A stretch of 64,000 nucleotides of DNA from Zhouia spongiae (GTDB taxonomy: Bacteria > Bacteroidota > Bacteroidia > Flavobacteriales > Flavobacteriaceae), in contig NZ_CP094326.1 of the NCBI RefSeq assembly GCF_022760175.1, forward strand, positions 372,001-436,000, given 5' to 3'. The notes below the pieces were generated by a model, which was given only the letters and a program-made list of their open reading frames with translations, was not told the origin of the DNA and ran no database searches. The position numbers and the translations under genes were made by a program. Shown here piece after piece: positions 34,729-43,577 of this stretch (position 1 is the first letter of the stretch; each line of letters opens with the position of its first letter).

Positions 34729-35778
34729 TTACAAGATCAACATGGCATCTCCGTATGAATAAAATTTATATTCTTCCTTCACAGCTTCCTTATATGCTTT
34801 CATCATTAAATCATGTCCGGTAAAAGCAGATACCATCATCAACAAAGTTGATTTTGGCGTATGGAAATTTGTAATCATACAATCGGCAATACTAAAATCG
34901 TATGGAGGAAAAATAAATTTATTGGTCCAGCCCTGAAACGGATTTAAAGTTCTGTCTGAGGACACTGAACTTTCCAAACCACGCATTACCGTCGTACCAA
35001 CTGCACATACTTTATGTTTTTTAGACTTGGCTTCATTGACGATGTTTACAGACCTGTTCTCTATATACAGCTCTTCACTGTCCATTTTATGCTTGGAAAG
35101 GTCTTCTACTTCAACAGGATTAAAAGTTCCCAGGCCTACATGCAATGTAACTTCTGCAAAATCGATCCCTTTTATCTCCAAACGTTTTAATAAATGTTTA
35201 GAAAAGTGTAATCCTGCTGTAGGTGCAGCAACTGCCCCTTCATGTTTGGCATATATAGTCTGATATCGTTCTTCATCTTCCGGTTCTACCTCTCTCTTAA
35301 TATATTTTGGCAAAGGGGTCTCTCCAAGGTCATTCAATTTCTGTCTGAACTCATCATAAGAACCATCGTATAAAAAGCGGAGTGTTCTTCCTCTGGATGT
35401 TGTATTGTCAATAACTTCAGCCACCAAACTCTCGTCATCACCAAAATACAGTTTGTTTCCAATCCTGATTTTTCTGGCCGGATCTACTAAAACATCCCAT
35501 AAACGCTGATCTGCATTTAATTCTCTCAACAAAAACACTTCGATACGTGCCCCGGTCTTTTCTTTATTACCAAATAAACGAGCAGGAAATACTTTGGTAT
35601 TATTGAGTACCATCACATCTCCTTCATCGAAATAATCGATAAGGTCTTTAAAAAGTTTATGTTCAATTTCTCCAGTTTCTCGGTGTACCACCATCAAGCG
35701 AGCTTCATCTCTCATCTCAGATGGGTATTCAGCCAATAACTCCTTCGGAAGATCAAAGTTAAAATGAGATAATTTCAT
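34729..35778 (-). CDS. queA: tRNA preQ1(34) S-adenosylmethionine ribosyltransferase-isomerase
   Basis: 349 residues. Converts preQ1 in tRNA to epoxyqueuosine using the ribosyl group of SAM. Motifs include [21 protein letters not shown] at the start (split by few residues), [25 protein letters not shown] and [19 protein letters not shown]. It is a single gene with a terminator downstream. Confidence 0.97.
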   Translation of the reverse strand: MKLSHFNFDLPKELLAEYPSEMRDEARLMVVHRETGEIEHKLFKDLIDYFDEGDVMVLNNTKVFPARLFGNKEKTGARIEVFLLRELNADQRLWDVLVDPARKIRIGNKLYFGDDESLVAEVIDNTTSRGRTLRFLYDGSYDEFRQKLNDLGETPLPKYIKREVEPEDEERYQTIYAKHEGAVAAPTAGLHFSKHLLKRLEIKGIDFAEVTLHVGLGTFNPVEVEDLSKHKMDSEELYIENRSVNIVNEAKSKKHKVCAVGTTVMRGLESSVSSDRTLNPFQGWTNKFIFPPYDFSIADCMITNFHTPKSTLLMMVSAFTGHDLMMKAYKEAVKEEYKFYSYGDAMLIL

Positions 35779-35856
35779 CTAAAAAGTATTTTTTAAGCCT
35801 GCAAATATACAATCCTAAAACAGGGGTTGTCAAGGAAATAGGCAATTAATTATACA

Positions 35857-37095
35857 TTAGCCTTCTATTTCCTTTATTTTAAACGCTAATTTTTTCATAT
35901 CCGTCCAAAAATCAGGATAGGATTTAGAGACAACCCCGGCGTCATTTATGATTATAGACGTCCTTAATGCCAAGGGAGCGAAAGCCATGGCCATTCTATG
36001 ATCGTTATAAGTATCAATAGCGACATCTTTATTCATTGATGAAGATGATTTTAAATACAATTCCTTATCTGTTACTTCTATAGACGCTCCTAGCTTCCCT
36101 AGCTCCGTTTTTAAAGCTTCCAGTCTGTCGGTCTCTTTTATTTTCAGGGTATGCAATCCGCTAAGACTACATGCAATACCGAGCCCAAACGCTGTAACAG
36201 AAATTGTTTGCGCTATATCGGGGGCGTCGCTCAGATCGATCTCTATAACCTTGTTCAAATCTATTTCTTCTGTTTTCTCCAGAATGATATTTTCTCCTTC
36301 GTATTGGGTGATAACACCAAAATCTTTATAAACTTCGGCCAATACAGAATCGCCCTGTAAACTGTTCTCTTTATAACTGGACAATTTAATTTTTGTTCCT
36401 ACTTCTGATAATGCAGCAACACTATAAAAATAGGATGCAGAGCTCCAGTCTGATTCTACTACAAATTCAGCCCGGCTTAACTCTGTATGGAAAGGTTTTA
36501 CAGTAATTTCATTTCCTTCAAAAATTGTTTCTGCTCCGATATGATCTAACAATGCCAATGTCATTTTCATGTATGGGACAGAGGTGATTTTTCCTTCCAG
36601 GGACAGATGCAAACCACTATCTAATGTCGGTGCCACCAGCAATAATGCCGAAATATATTGACTGCTGACATTAGCCGCCATTGAAACTTTATTTTTGCTT
36701 ATTCTCTTTCCGCTTATTTTTAATGGCGGATATCCTTCATTTTCGGTATACTCTATTTCTGCGCCTAACTGCCTGAGTGCATCTACCAATATTCTTATAG
36801 GACGTTCCTTCATCCGTTTCGAACCGGTAAGGACAACCTCTCTCCCTTCCTGTGTTGCGAAAAAAGCTGTTAAAAACCGCATGGCTGTTCCGGCATGATG
36901 GATATCGACCTCTCCATTGATGATCTTCAGCCCCTTCTGCATCACTTCTGAATCGTCTGAATTTGATACGTTATCAATTTTTAACGACGGATAGAGTGCC
37001 TGTAAGAGCAAAGCCCTGTTACTTTCACTTTTCGATCCTGTTATTTTGATATGTTCTGATAATTTTCCCGTTGAAGATTGAAGGTGTAAATTCAC
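35857..37095 (-). CDS. aroA: 3-phosphoshikimate 1-carboxyvinyltransferase (EPSP synthase), GTG start
   Basis: 412 residues from the chosen GTG. Shikimate-pathway enzyme joining shikimate-3-phosphate and phosphoenolpyruvate. Typical segments: ITGSKSESNRALLLQAL, HHAGTAMRFLTAFF, LTGSKRMKERPIR, ESDWSSASYFY, KETDRLEAL and NDHRMAMAFAP. The open frame begins at an ATG (37167) that overlaps the mazG-like stop, but the first 24 codons would be a translated terminator hairpin (37127-37155). GTG at 37095 gives VNLHLQSSTGKL, the normal N-terminus. Other aromatic genes lie 2 kb upstream. Confidence 0.93.
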   Translation of the reverse strand: MNLHLQSSTGKLSEHIKITGSKSESNRALLLQALYPSLKIDNVSNSDDSEVMQKGLKIINGEVDIHHAGTAMRFLTAFFATQEGREVVLTGSKRMKERPIRILVDALRQLGAEIEYTENEGYPPLKISGKRISKNKVSMAANVSSQYISALLLVAPTLDSGLHLSLEGKITSVPYMKMTLALLDHIGAETIFEGNEITVKPFHTELSRAEFVVESDWSSASYFYSVAALSEVGTKIKLSSYKENSLQGDSVLAEVYKDFGVITQYEGENIILEKTEEIDLNKVIEIDLSDAPDIAQTISVTAFGLGIACSLSGLHTLKIKETDRLEALKTELGKLGASIEVTDKELYLKSSSSMNKDVAIDTYNDHRMAMAFAPLALRTSIIINDAGVVSKSYPDFWTDMKKLAFKIKEIEG

Positions 37096-37126
37096 TTTTA
37101 TGTATTTATAAAATGAGGTGTAAATT

Positions 37127-37155
37127 AAAAAAAGACCCCTGTTTTTACAGGAATC
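37127..37155 (-). terminator. Intrinsic terminator after the MazG-like gene
   Basis: The minus-strand stem GATTCCTGT/ACAGGGGTC (9 bp with two G-U pairs) with loop AAAA is followed by TTTTTTT. It begins 12 bases past the stop at 37167. Confidence 0.7.
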
Positions 37156-37166
37156 GTAAAATAACA

Positions 37167-37493
37167 TTATTTAAGCTTTTCGTTACTATGGTGCCGATCG
37201 TGATCACGTTTCGTCTTTTTGTCCATTTTTTTATCAAACGCAGCTTGTAAATCTATTCCGGTTTGATTCGCCAAACACAATACCACAAAAACCACATCGG
37301 CAAGTTCTTCTCCAAGATCCTTCTCCTTATCGCTCTCCTTTTCACTTTGCTCTCCGTAACGTCTCGCTATAATCCGGGCTACTTCGCCTACTTCTTCTGT
37401 TAGCTGGGCCATATTGGTTAATTCATTAAAATAACGAACTCCATGCTCCTTGATCCATTTATCTACAGCTAATTGTGATTCCTTTAAATTCAT
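37167..37493 (-). CDS. MazG-like nucleotide pyrophosphohydrolase
   Basis: 108 residues, one all-helical MazG/NTP-PPase domain. The metal-binding pattern EEVGEVAR (about 30-37), then GEELADVVFVVLCLANQTGID, gives the ExxE...ExxD arrangement. It probably hydrolyses non-canonical or excess nucleoside triphosphates. It lies 3 bases after dtd, another clean-up enzyme, in the same transcript, and is followed by a terminator. Confidence 0.88.
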   Translation of the reverse strand: MNLKESQLAVDKWIKEHGVRYFNELTNMAQLTEEVGEVARIIARRYGEQSEKESDKEKDLGEELADVVFVVLCLANQTGIDLQAAFDKKMDKKTKRDHDRHHSNEKLK

Positions 37494-37496
37494 TTC

Positions 37497-37949
37497 CTAT
37501 TCTTTATTCTTAGTATCTATAATTATTGTCACCGGTCCGTCATTAACGAGTGTTACTTTCATATCGGCTCCAAACTCACCGGTTCCTACTTTTTTCTGAA
37601 GATCTCCTTCTAATTGTTTGACAAAAGCCTCGTATAGCGGAATTGCAATCTCCGGTTTGGCTGCTTTGATATATGAAGGTCTATTCCCCTTTTTGGTTGA
37701 TGCATGTAGCGTAAATTGACTAACGACAATTGCATCGCCTCCTGAATCAATCAAAGACCGGTTCATGACCTCATTATCGTCGTTAAATATCCTGAGGTTA
37801 GCTATTTTCCTTGAAAGCCATTCTATATCATTTTTCTCGTCATCGTTTTCAATTCCAAGTAAGACCAGCACCCCGTGACCTATTGATGATTTTACGTTTC
37901 CGTCAATAGTTACACTCGCCTCTGTAACTCTTTGTATTACTGCTCTCAT
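37497..37949 (-). CDS. dtd: D-aminoacyl-tRNA deacylase
   Basis: 150 residues. The opening MRAVIQRVTEASVTIDG, the cross-subunit SQFTLHASTKKGNRPSY and the C-terminal NDGPVTIIIDT (containing the Gly-cisPro-type GPVT) are diagnostic of Dtd. It removes D-amino acids, and some glycine, mischarged on tRNA. It is transcribed with rsgA upstream (29-base gap) and the MazG-like gene downstream. Confidence 0.97.
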   Translation of the reverse strand: MRAVIQRVTEASVTIDGNVKSSIGHGVLVLLGIENDDEKNDIEWLSRKIANLRIFNDDNEVMNRSLIDSGGDAIVVSQFTLHASTKKGNRPSYIKAAKPEIAIPLYEAFVKQLEGDLQKKVGTGEFGADMKVTLVNDGPVTIIIDTKNKE

Positions 37950-37978
37950 TTACTTACTGAACTTTTTTATTCCCGGGA

Positions 37979-38929
37979 TCAATCTTCCCCATAAATATCC
38001 GTACGATAAGGCTCATCGTCTCCTTCTAATAATTGTATATAGCTTCGGTATCTCGACCACGAAACCTGATTATTATCCAAGGCTCTTTTTACAGCACATT
38101 TGGGTTCATCTACGTGCAGACAGTTATTAAATTTACACTCGCTCTTCAAAGCGAAAAACTCGGGGAAATAATCGCCTATTTCATCTTTCTCCATATCGAC
38201 AACACCAAAGCCTCTGATTCCGGGAGTATCAATAATCCGTGCATCAAAACTCAGATCATACATTTCGGCAAAAGTAGTTGTATGCTGTCCTTGCCGGTGG
38301 TACTCTGAAATCTCTGCCGTCTTCAGGTCAAAACTGGGTTCTATCATATTCACCAAAGTAGATTTCCCTACCCCGGAATGACCGGAGAACATCGAGGTCT
38401 TCCCTTTCATCATTTCTTTTACCTGATCTACATTTTTCCCGGTCTTGGCAGAAATCCCCATACATTCATAGCCTATACAGCGATACATTTGAGCCAGGTA
38501 TTTAGCTTGTATTAACTCTTCTTCTGTATAGGTATCTGTCTTATTGAATACTAAAACCGCCTTTATATCGTATGCCTCGGCAGTTACCAGAAACCTGTCG
38601 ATAAACGAGGTATAGGTTACCGGATTGCTGATGGTTATCAACAAAAACACCTGATCTATATTAGCGGCTATTACGTGTGTTCGCTTAGACAGGTTTACCG
38701 ATTTACGAACAATATAATTTTCACGATCGTGAATTTCTTTAATGACCCCTACAGCCTCATCTCCTAAATGCTCCAGATCGAAATCAACGACATCGCCTAC
38801 GGCTACCGGATTGGTGCTTTTGATTCCTTTTATCCGGAATTTCCCTTTTATCCGGCATTCATATATTTCTCCTTCCGGAGTTTTTACCGTGTACCAGCTC
38901 CCGGTAGATTTATAGACGGTTCCTGTCAT
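37979..38929 (-). CDS. rsgA: Small ribosomal subunit biogenesis GTPase RsgA
   Basis: 316 residues from the chosen ATG. OB-fold N-terminus, then a circularly permuted GTPase: G4 FNKTD comes first, G1 FSGHSGVGKSTLVN later, then G3 DTPGIRGFG, and a C-terminal zinc motif with CKFNNCLHVDEPKCAV. It helps release factors from the nascent 30S subunit. The frame reaches 38968, but the family starts at MTGTVYKSTGSWY, so 38929 is used. Confidence 0.96.
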   Translation of the reverse strand: MTGTVYKSTGSWYTVKTPEGEIYECRIKGKFRIKGIKSTNPVAVGDVVDFDLEHLGDEAVGVIKEIHDRENYIVRKSVNLSKRTHVIAANIDQVFLLITISNPVTYTSFIDRFLVTAEAYDIKAVLVFNKTDTYTEEELIQAKYLAQMYRCIGYECMGISAKTGKNVDQVKEMMKGKTSMFSGHSGVGKSTLVNMIEPSFDLKTAEISEYHRQGQHTTTFAEMYDLSFDARIIDTPGIRGFGVVDMEKDEIGDYFPEFFALKSECKFNNCLHVDEPKCAVKRALDNNQVSWSRYRSYIQLLEGDDEPYRTDIYGED

Positions 38930-38974
38930 TAAAATTATTTTATGGCAAAATAAGCAAATCTCAGCCAATAAATT

Positions 38975-38999
38975 AAAAAAAGCCCTTTTCAGGGCCCTT
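38975..38999 (-). terminator. Intrinsic terminator of the Phe/Tyr operon
   Basis: The minus-strand stem AAGGGCCC/GGGCTTTT (8 bp, two G-U pairs) with loop TGAAAA is followed by a T-run. It lies just past the DAHP synthase stop and separates the operon from rsgA. Confidence 0.7.
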
Positions 39000-39005
39000 A
39001 ATTTA

Positions 39006-40088
39006 TTAAGATTTCAATATCTTTTCCTGATGATTGATCGATTCCTGGTGAATAGCTTTAAACATCTTGAGCACAAACTCTTCACTAAGTCCTCTTTGCT
39101 CTCCTTCCAAAATCATGTTTCCTAAAATCTCATTCCATCGTTTTGACTGAAGAACCGCTACATTCTTTTGCTTTTTCAGGGTTCCGATTTCATCTGCCAC
39201 TTTCATACGTTTGCCCAGGGTATCGATAAGGCTGTTATCTATTACGTCTATCTGTGCCCGCAACTGGTTTAGTTTATTATTGTATTCAGCTTCCGCATCT
39301 GTTTCTTTTCTTATTTTCAGATCTTTCATGATTTGCACCAGCCTTTCAGGGGTAACTTGTTGTGCAGCATCACTCCATGCCTTGTCCGGATCAAAATGGG
39401 TCTCGATCATCAAACCGTCGTAATTAAGATCTAAAGCGGTCTGAGAAACATCAAAGATCAAGTCCCTGTTTCCACTGATATGCGAAGGATCACAAATAAG
39501 CGGAAGATCCGGGAACTTATTTTGTAACTCAATAGCTAATTGCCACTCAGGAATATTTCTGTATTTGGTTTTTTCGTATGTTGAAAACCCTCTGTGAATT
39601 ACCCCTAATTTTTCAATACCGCTTTTATATAAACGTTCTATCCCGCCGAGCCATAACGACAAATCCGGATTTACAGGGTTTTTCACCAATACTATTTTAT
39701 CTGTTCCGTCTAAAGCATCAGCTATTTCCTGAACTATAAACGGACTTACCGTTGACCTGGCTCCGATCCATAGAAGATCTATGTCTGCTTCCAGGGCCAG
39801 CTCTACATGATTTGCATTAGCGATCTCTGTAGCCGTTTTCATTCCGGTTTCTTCTTTTACTTTTTTCAACCAGTTAAGTCCAAGTGCTCCAACTCCTTCA
39901 AAGTTTCCGGGACGAGTACGCGGTTTCCAAATTCCGGCTCTGTAATAGTTTACATCGGTATCTTTTAACTGATGTGCAATATTTAGTACCTGCTCTTCTG
40001 TTTCTGCACTACATGGCCCTGCAATCACCAATGGGTGATCCAACCCTAAATCATCTAACCATGTTCTTAACTCCTTTGAATTTTCCAT
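39006..40088 (-). CDS. Bifunctional DAHP synthase/chorismate mutase (type II)
   Basis: 360 residues. The N-terminal KDO8P/DAHP-synthase-like barrel (1-260) has VIAGPCSAETEEQ, GIWKPRTRPGNFEG, DPSHISGNRDLI and LMIETHFDPDKAWSDA. A C-terminal helical AroQ chorismate mutase (about 268-358, LRAQIDVIDNSLIDTLGKRM) follows. It catalyses the first shikimate-pathway step and the branch step to prephenate. In related fusions the mutase domain acts as the allosteric sensor for the synthase. It is the last gene of the Phe/Tyr operon, 15 bases after tyrA. Confidence 0.95.
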   Translation of the reverse strand: MENSKELRTWLDDLGLDHPLVIAGPCSAETEEQVLNIAHQLKDTDVNYYRAGIWKPRTRPGNFEGVGALGLNWLKKVKEETGMKTATEIANANHVELALEADIDLLWIGARSTVSPFIVQEIADALDGTDKIVLVKNPVNPDLSLWLGGIERLYKSGIEKLGVIHRGFSTYEKTKYRNIPEWQLAIELQNKFPDLPLICDPSHISGNRDLIFDVSQTALDLNYDGLMIETHFDPDKAWSDAAQQVTPERLVQIMKDLKIRKETDAEAEYNNKLNQLRAQIDVIDNSLIDTLGKRMKVADEIGTLKKQKNVAVLQSKRWNEILGNMILEGEQRGLSEEFVLKMFKAIHQESINHQEKILKS

Positions 40089-40103
40089 TTTTAAATTTTC
40101 TGT

Positions 40104-40964
40104 TTAATTTGTCTTGATTGATATTCCTGCTAAAATTTCTTTTATTCTGTTTGTATTTGCCATTTCATCATAGATAGAGGAAAAGTCATTTTGCTCTATC
40201 AGTTCCTTGAATCTTAAAAGGTTTCCTATGTACTCTTCCAGGGTTTCGATCACATTCTCCCTATTATGCTCAAAAATGGGTGCCCACATGGCCGGAGAAC
40301 TTTTAGCCAGCCTTACTGTGCTTTCAAAACCACTACCCGCCATATCGAATATGTCGCGTTCATTTTTTTCTTTTTCTATGACAGTTTTCCCCAACATAAA
40401 CGAACTTATATGCGACAAATGGGAGACATAAGCTATATGCTTATCGTGTGCCTTGGGTTCCATATACCGGATCCGCATTCCGAGATCCTGGAAAATTTTC
40501 ATTGCTCTTTCCTGCAATTTAAAAGCTGTTTTTTCAACTTCACACACGATATTGGTTTTCCCGTTATACAAACCTTCAATAGCTGCATTAGGACCTGAGA
40601 ACTCCGTACCTGCAATTGGGTGTGTAGCTAAAAAGTTTCTTCGTTTTTTATGGTTTGCTACTTCACTACAAATTAACGATTTAGTAGAACCTACATCAAA
40701 AACAAGAGCATCGTCATTTACGATATCCAAAACTTCCGGAACTACCTTTAGCGCTGCATTTACCGGTATTGACACAATGACTACTTCAGCCTCCTTAAGA
40801 TCGATCATTTCTGAAGCCTCATCAATAAAACCAAGGGTTAACGCCTTTTGAATATGTTCTTGATTTGTATCTATTCCAAAGATCCTGACTGAAGGATTGG
40901 CCCTTTTTATATCGATCGCCATCGATCCGCCTATGAGTCCCAATCCTATTATAAATACATTCAT
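40104..40964 (-). CDS. tyrA: Prephenate dehydrogenase
   Basis: 286 residues. The N-terminal NAD-binding fold has VFIIGLGLIGGSMA (3-16), then DVGSTKSLI and ATHPIAGTEFSG, typical of prephenate/arogenate dehydrogenases, with a helical dimerisation domain after it. It makes 4-hydroxyphenylpyruvate for tyrosine. It lacks a C-terminal ACT domain. It sits between the aminotransferase and the DAHP synthase/mutase. Confidence 0.94.
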   Translation of the reverse strand: MNVFIIGLGLIGGSMAIDIKRANPSVRIFGIDTNQEHIQKALTLGFIDEASEMIDLKEAEVVIVSIPVNAALKVVPEVLDIVNDDALVFDVGSTKSLICSEVANHKKRRNFLATHPIAGTEFSGPNAAIEGLYNGKTNIVCEVEKTAFKLQERAMKIFQDLGMRIRYMEPKAHDKHIAYVSHLSHISSFMLGKTVIEKEKNERDIFDMAGSGFESTVRLAKSSPAMWAPIFEHNRENVIETLEEYIGNLLRFKELIEQNDFSSIYDEMANTNRIKEILAGISIKTN

Positions 40965-41000
40965 TTCTTATACTGTTTTGGTTTCCTGAGCTATTTACCG

Positions 41001-42146
41001 TTAAAACCTATTAATTGCCTCTTTAATTTTACCTTCCGGAACACATAACGAAAAACGGATATACCGGTTTCCATTGCTTCCGAAAATACTCCCCGGTGTA
41101 ATAAAAATGCTTTGTTTATATAAAATATCGTCTATAAATGCTTCTACAACGTCTATTTTTTCAGGGAGTCTTGCCCAAACAAACATGCCAACTGCATTCC
41201 TGTCGTACTTACAGTTCAGTTTATCAGCCAATTGATATATCAGTTCTCTTCTTTTCTGGTATTGTTCGTTAATACTCTCATACCAATTATCTGAAAGCTC
41301 CAGAGCCTTCACAGCCCCTTTCTGCAGGCCATAGAACATCCCGCTATCCATATTGCTTTTTACTTTGATCACCGCCTGAATATGTTCTTTACTCCCAAGA
41401 ATGAATCCTACCCTCCATCCGGCCATGTTAAAGGTCTTACTTAATGAATTTAACTCTAATGCTACTTCTTTTGCCCCTTTCTCGGATAAAATGCTATTAT
41501 GTTCTTTATTAAGTACAAAGCTGTATGGGTTGTCATTTACCAAAAGGATATTATTTCTCTTTGCGAAAGCGATCAATGCTCCGAACATCTTTTTATCTCC
41601 CCTAGCTCCTGTTGGCATATGCGGATAATTCAACCACATTATTTTCACTTTAGACAAATCCTGCTGTTCAAGTGCTTCAAGGTCGGGCATCCACCCGTTT
41701 TCTTCTTTTAAATCGTAGTAATTTGGCACAGCACCCACTAACTTTGTGACAGAAGTATAGGTAGGATAACCCGGATTCGGTATTAACACCTCATCACCTT
41801 CATTTAAAAAAGCCATACTGACATGCATGATCCCTTCTTTTGATCCCAGTAATGGCAGCACTTCATTATTGTAATCTACCTCTACTTTGAAATGTTTTTG
41901 GTAAAAAGCCGAAATGGCTTTTCTCAGTTCCGGCAATCCTACATAGCTCTGGTATTGATGGGCTTTTTCATGGGTCAAAGATGCTGTTAAAGCATCCAGG
42001 ACTTCAGGTGCTGGAGCCATATCCGGACTTCCTATTCCCATGTTAATAACAGGCTTTCCTTCTGCTATTAACTGACTTACCTCTCTTAGCTTTTTAGAGA
42101 AATAGTACTCTTGTACTGTATCTAATCGTTTTGCAAACTGAATCAT
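41001..42146 (-). CDS. Class I/II PLP aminotransferase (aromatic)
   Basis: 381 residues, fold-type I. The PLP lysine lies in LNSLSKTFNMAGWRVGF, and GSKEGIMHVS, NPGYPTY and NYPHMPTG are conserved cofactor and substrate segments. Its place between pheA and tyrA, with a 4-base overlap with pheA, indicates the last transamination to phenylalanine and tyrosine. Sequence alone does not exclude a broader LL-DAP- or alanine-type specificity. Confidence 0.9.
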   Translation of the reverse strand: MIQFAKRLDTVQEYYFSKKLREVSQLIAEGKPVINMGIGSPDMAPAPEVLDALTASLTHEKAHQYQSYVGLPELRKAISAFYQKHFKVEVDYNNEVLPLLGSKEGIMHVSMAFLNEGDEVLIPNPGYPTYTSVTKLVGAVPNYYDLKEENGWMPDLEALEQQDLSKVKIMWLNYPHMPTGARGDKKMFGALIAFAKRNNILLVNDNPYSFVLNKEHNSILSEKGAKEVALELNSLSKTFNMAGWRVGFILGSKEHIQAVIKVKSNMDSGMFYGLQKGAVKALELSDNWYESINEQYQKRRELIYQLADKLNCKYDRNAVGMFVWARLPEKIDVVEAFIDDILYKQSIFITPGSIFGSNGNRYIRFSLCVPEGKIKEAINRF

Positions 42147-42970
42147 AGTCTAGCATTTTTATATTCCCCGAGTACTTTAAAGTGCTCAGCCATTATTTCT
42201 AAAACAGACTTGGCCTTTTCAAAATCCGAGTACTTTTCAAAAGTCACATCCACAAAAAACGAATATTTCCATGGTGTTTCTATAATAGGCAATGATTGAA
42301 TCTTCGTTAAATTCATTCGGCAATCGCTCATAACGTTAAGTATGGTAGCCAGGCTCCCCCTTTTATGATCCAACTCAAATTTTAACGATGCCTTATTGAT
42401 CTCATCTTCCGGAATAGCCGAGTTTTTAGTCTGGACGATCACAAATCGGGTAGCATTATTTTTTATGGTCTGAATTTCAGGCCCCAAAATTTCCAAATCG
42501 TACATCTTAGCTGCCGCATAACTCGCAACAGCACCTACACCATCGAGCTGCTGTTCATGTATTCTTTGTGCCACTTCGGCCGTATCTGCATCTTCAATAA
42601 GTTTTATATGCGGGTATTTCTTGAAAAATTCTTTGGTTTGCAGTAATGCCATCGGATGCGAATACACCTCATTAATATCTTCTATCTCCTGCCCTTTTAA
42701 AGCCATTAAATTTTGATGGATATTGATATAATGTTCACCGATTATATGCAGGTGATTAGCATCGATCAAAGCATAATTTGGAATTATGGATCCGGCTATT
42801 GAATTCTCAATAGCCATTACCGCCATGCCACATGTCTTATCCAGAAGACTATCTACCAGTTTATCAAAAGACAGACATTCATGAACATCTACCCCATCAT
42901 GAAAATACTCCTGTGCCACCAAATGGTGAAAAGATCCTCTGATTCCCTGTATTGCAACTTTAGTTTTCAT
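42143..42970 (-). CDS. pheA: Prephenate dehydratase
   Basis: 275 residues. The catalytic domain (1-180) has VAIQGIRGSFHHLVA and the diagnostic NNATRFVIVQT near 170-180. The C-terminal ACT domain (about 190-270) includes the Phe-binding-type KIQSLPIIETPWKYSFFVD. It turns prephenate into phenylpyruvate and is probably Phe-inhibited. It is the first gene of the operon; an intrinsic terminator ends 12 bases before its ATG and a Phe-rich leader ORF lies upstream, indicating attenuation. Confidence 0.96.
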   Translation of the reverse strand: MKTKVAIQGIRGSFHHLVAQEYFHDGVDVHECLSFDKLVDSLLDKTCGMAVMAIENSIAGSIIPNYALIDANHLHIIGEHYINIHQNLMALKGQEIEDINEVYSHPMALLQTKEFFKKYPHIKLIEDADTAEVAQRIHEQQLDGVGAVASYAAAKMYDLEILGPEIQTIKNNATRFVIVQTKNSAIPEDEINKASLKFELDHKRGSLATILNVMSDCRMNLTKIQSLPIIETPWKYSFFVDVTFEKYSDFEKAKSVLEIMAEHFKVLGEYKNARL

Positions 42971-42982
42971 TTAATTTTTATG

Positions 42983-43013
42983 TAAAAAAAAAGTCCCGAT
43001 TGCTCGGGACTTT
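42983..43013 (-). terminator. Attenuator terminator in front of pheA
   Basis: The minus-strand stem AAAGTCCCGA/TCGGGACTTT (10 bp, perfect, loop GCAA) is followed by TTTTTTTTT, ending 12 bases before the pheA ATG. A strong terminator placed inside the leader of a biosynthetic operon, after a Phe-rich leader ORF, is the classic attenuator layout. The competing arm CGGGGCT near the end of the leader ORF can pair with AGTCCCG of the 5' stem. Confidence 0.88.
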
Positions 43014-43039
43014 AATATTATATACTTTTTCACATATAC

Positions 43040-43117
43040 CTATAACAGCCCCGTTCCTCTCTTAAAGAAATAAAAGAAGAAATAAAAAAAGTTCCAGTTA
43101 TAAATAGTTGCGATCAT
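43040..43117 (-). CDS. Phenylalanine leader peptide (pheL-like)
   Basis: A 25-codon ORF, ATG to TAG, on the minus strand, 69 bases upstream of pheA. Residues 9-18 read NFFYFFFYFF; in total it has seven Phe, three Tyr and one Trp. By analogy with enterobacterial pheL, a ribosome stalled on these codons would leave the segment CGGGGCT (codons 22-24) free to pair with the 5' arm of the terminator and allow read-through. A ribosome reaching the stop would cover it and let the terminator form. It is far too short for routine gene calling. The name is by function only; no homology to pheL is claimed. Confidence 0.85.
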   Translation of the reverse strand: MIATIYNWNFFYFFFYFFKRGTGLL

Positions 43118-43577
43118 TTGTTTGTCTTAAATCTGCTGCTAATGTAAATATTAATTTGTAAAATAAAACCCATGAACCTTATTTTTTCGAAAAAAAAATA
43201 TTTTCATTACTTTTTTTTTGGATTTTGAATTAAATATCACAGATATTAAAAAATTGACAACAGCTATTTAAGCCTCTTCAACATGAGTTTAACACAACAC
43301 AGATACCAAATGATCAATAATCTAATACAATATCATACAAGTATAAAGGAGTGCAGCCGGGATGCCTGAACCAAATGCCTTTAAAATAAGGTTTCGGCTT
43401 TCGTGATAGCCGAAGGAACAGACCAGACATAAAAACATTAACAAACCGACTAACAATCGAAAACAAACCGGACTCACGTCTCTTTAATTATTTACTACCG
43501 TTACATTCTATATAATTAGAAAACTTCTTCATTTTAAAAGATTAATCAATTACCTTTCGGAAAATTAGAAGTCCTTT
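43118..43577. other. Divergent intergenic region between the Phe leader and pncB
   Basis: 460 AT-rich bases without a gene. It must hold the leader/pheA promoter (minus) and the pncB promoter (plus), though neither has a clean -33/-7 pair. A 7-bp hairpin TTCGGCT/AGCCGAA with an 8-base loop occurs at 43393-43414. Confidence 0.4.

Noticed and set aside
37096-37167. N-terminal extension of aroA to the ATG overlapping the MazG-like stop
   Set aside because: Those codons translate an intrinsic terminator (37127-37155); the GTG at 37095 gives the family N-terminus.
43393-43414. 7-bp hairpin between the Phe leader and pncB, considered as a small RNA or terminator
   Set aside because: The stem is short, has no T-run and no gene ends there; not enough to call.
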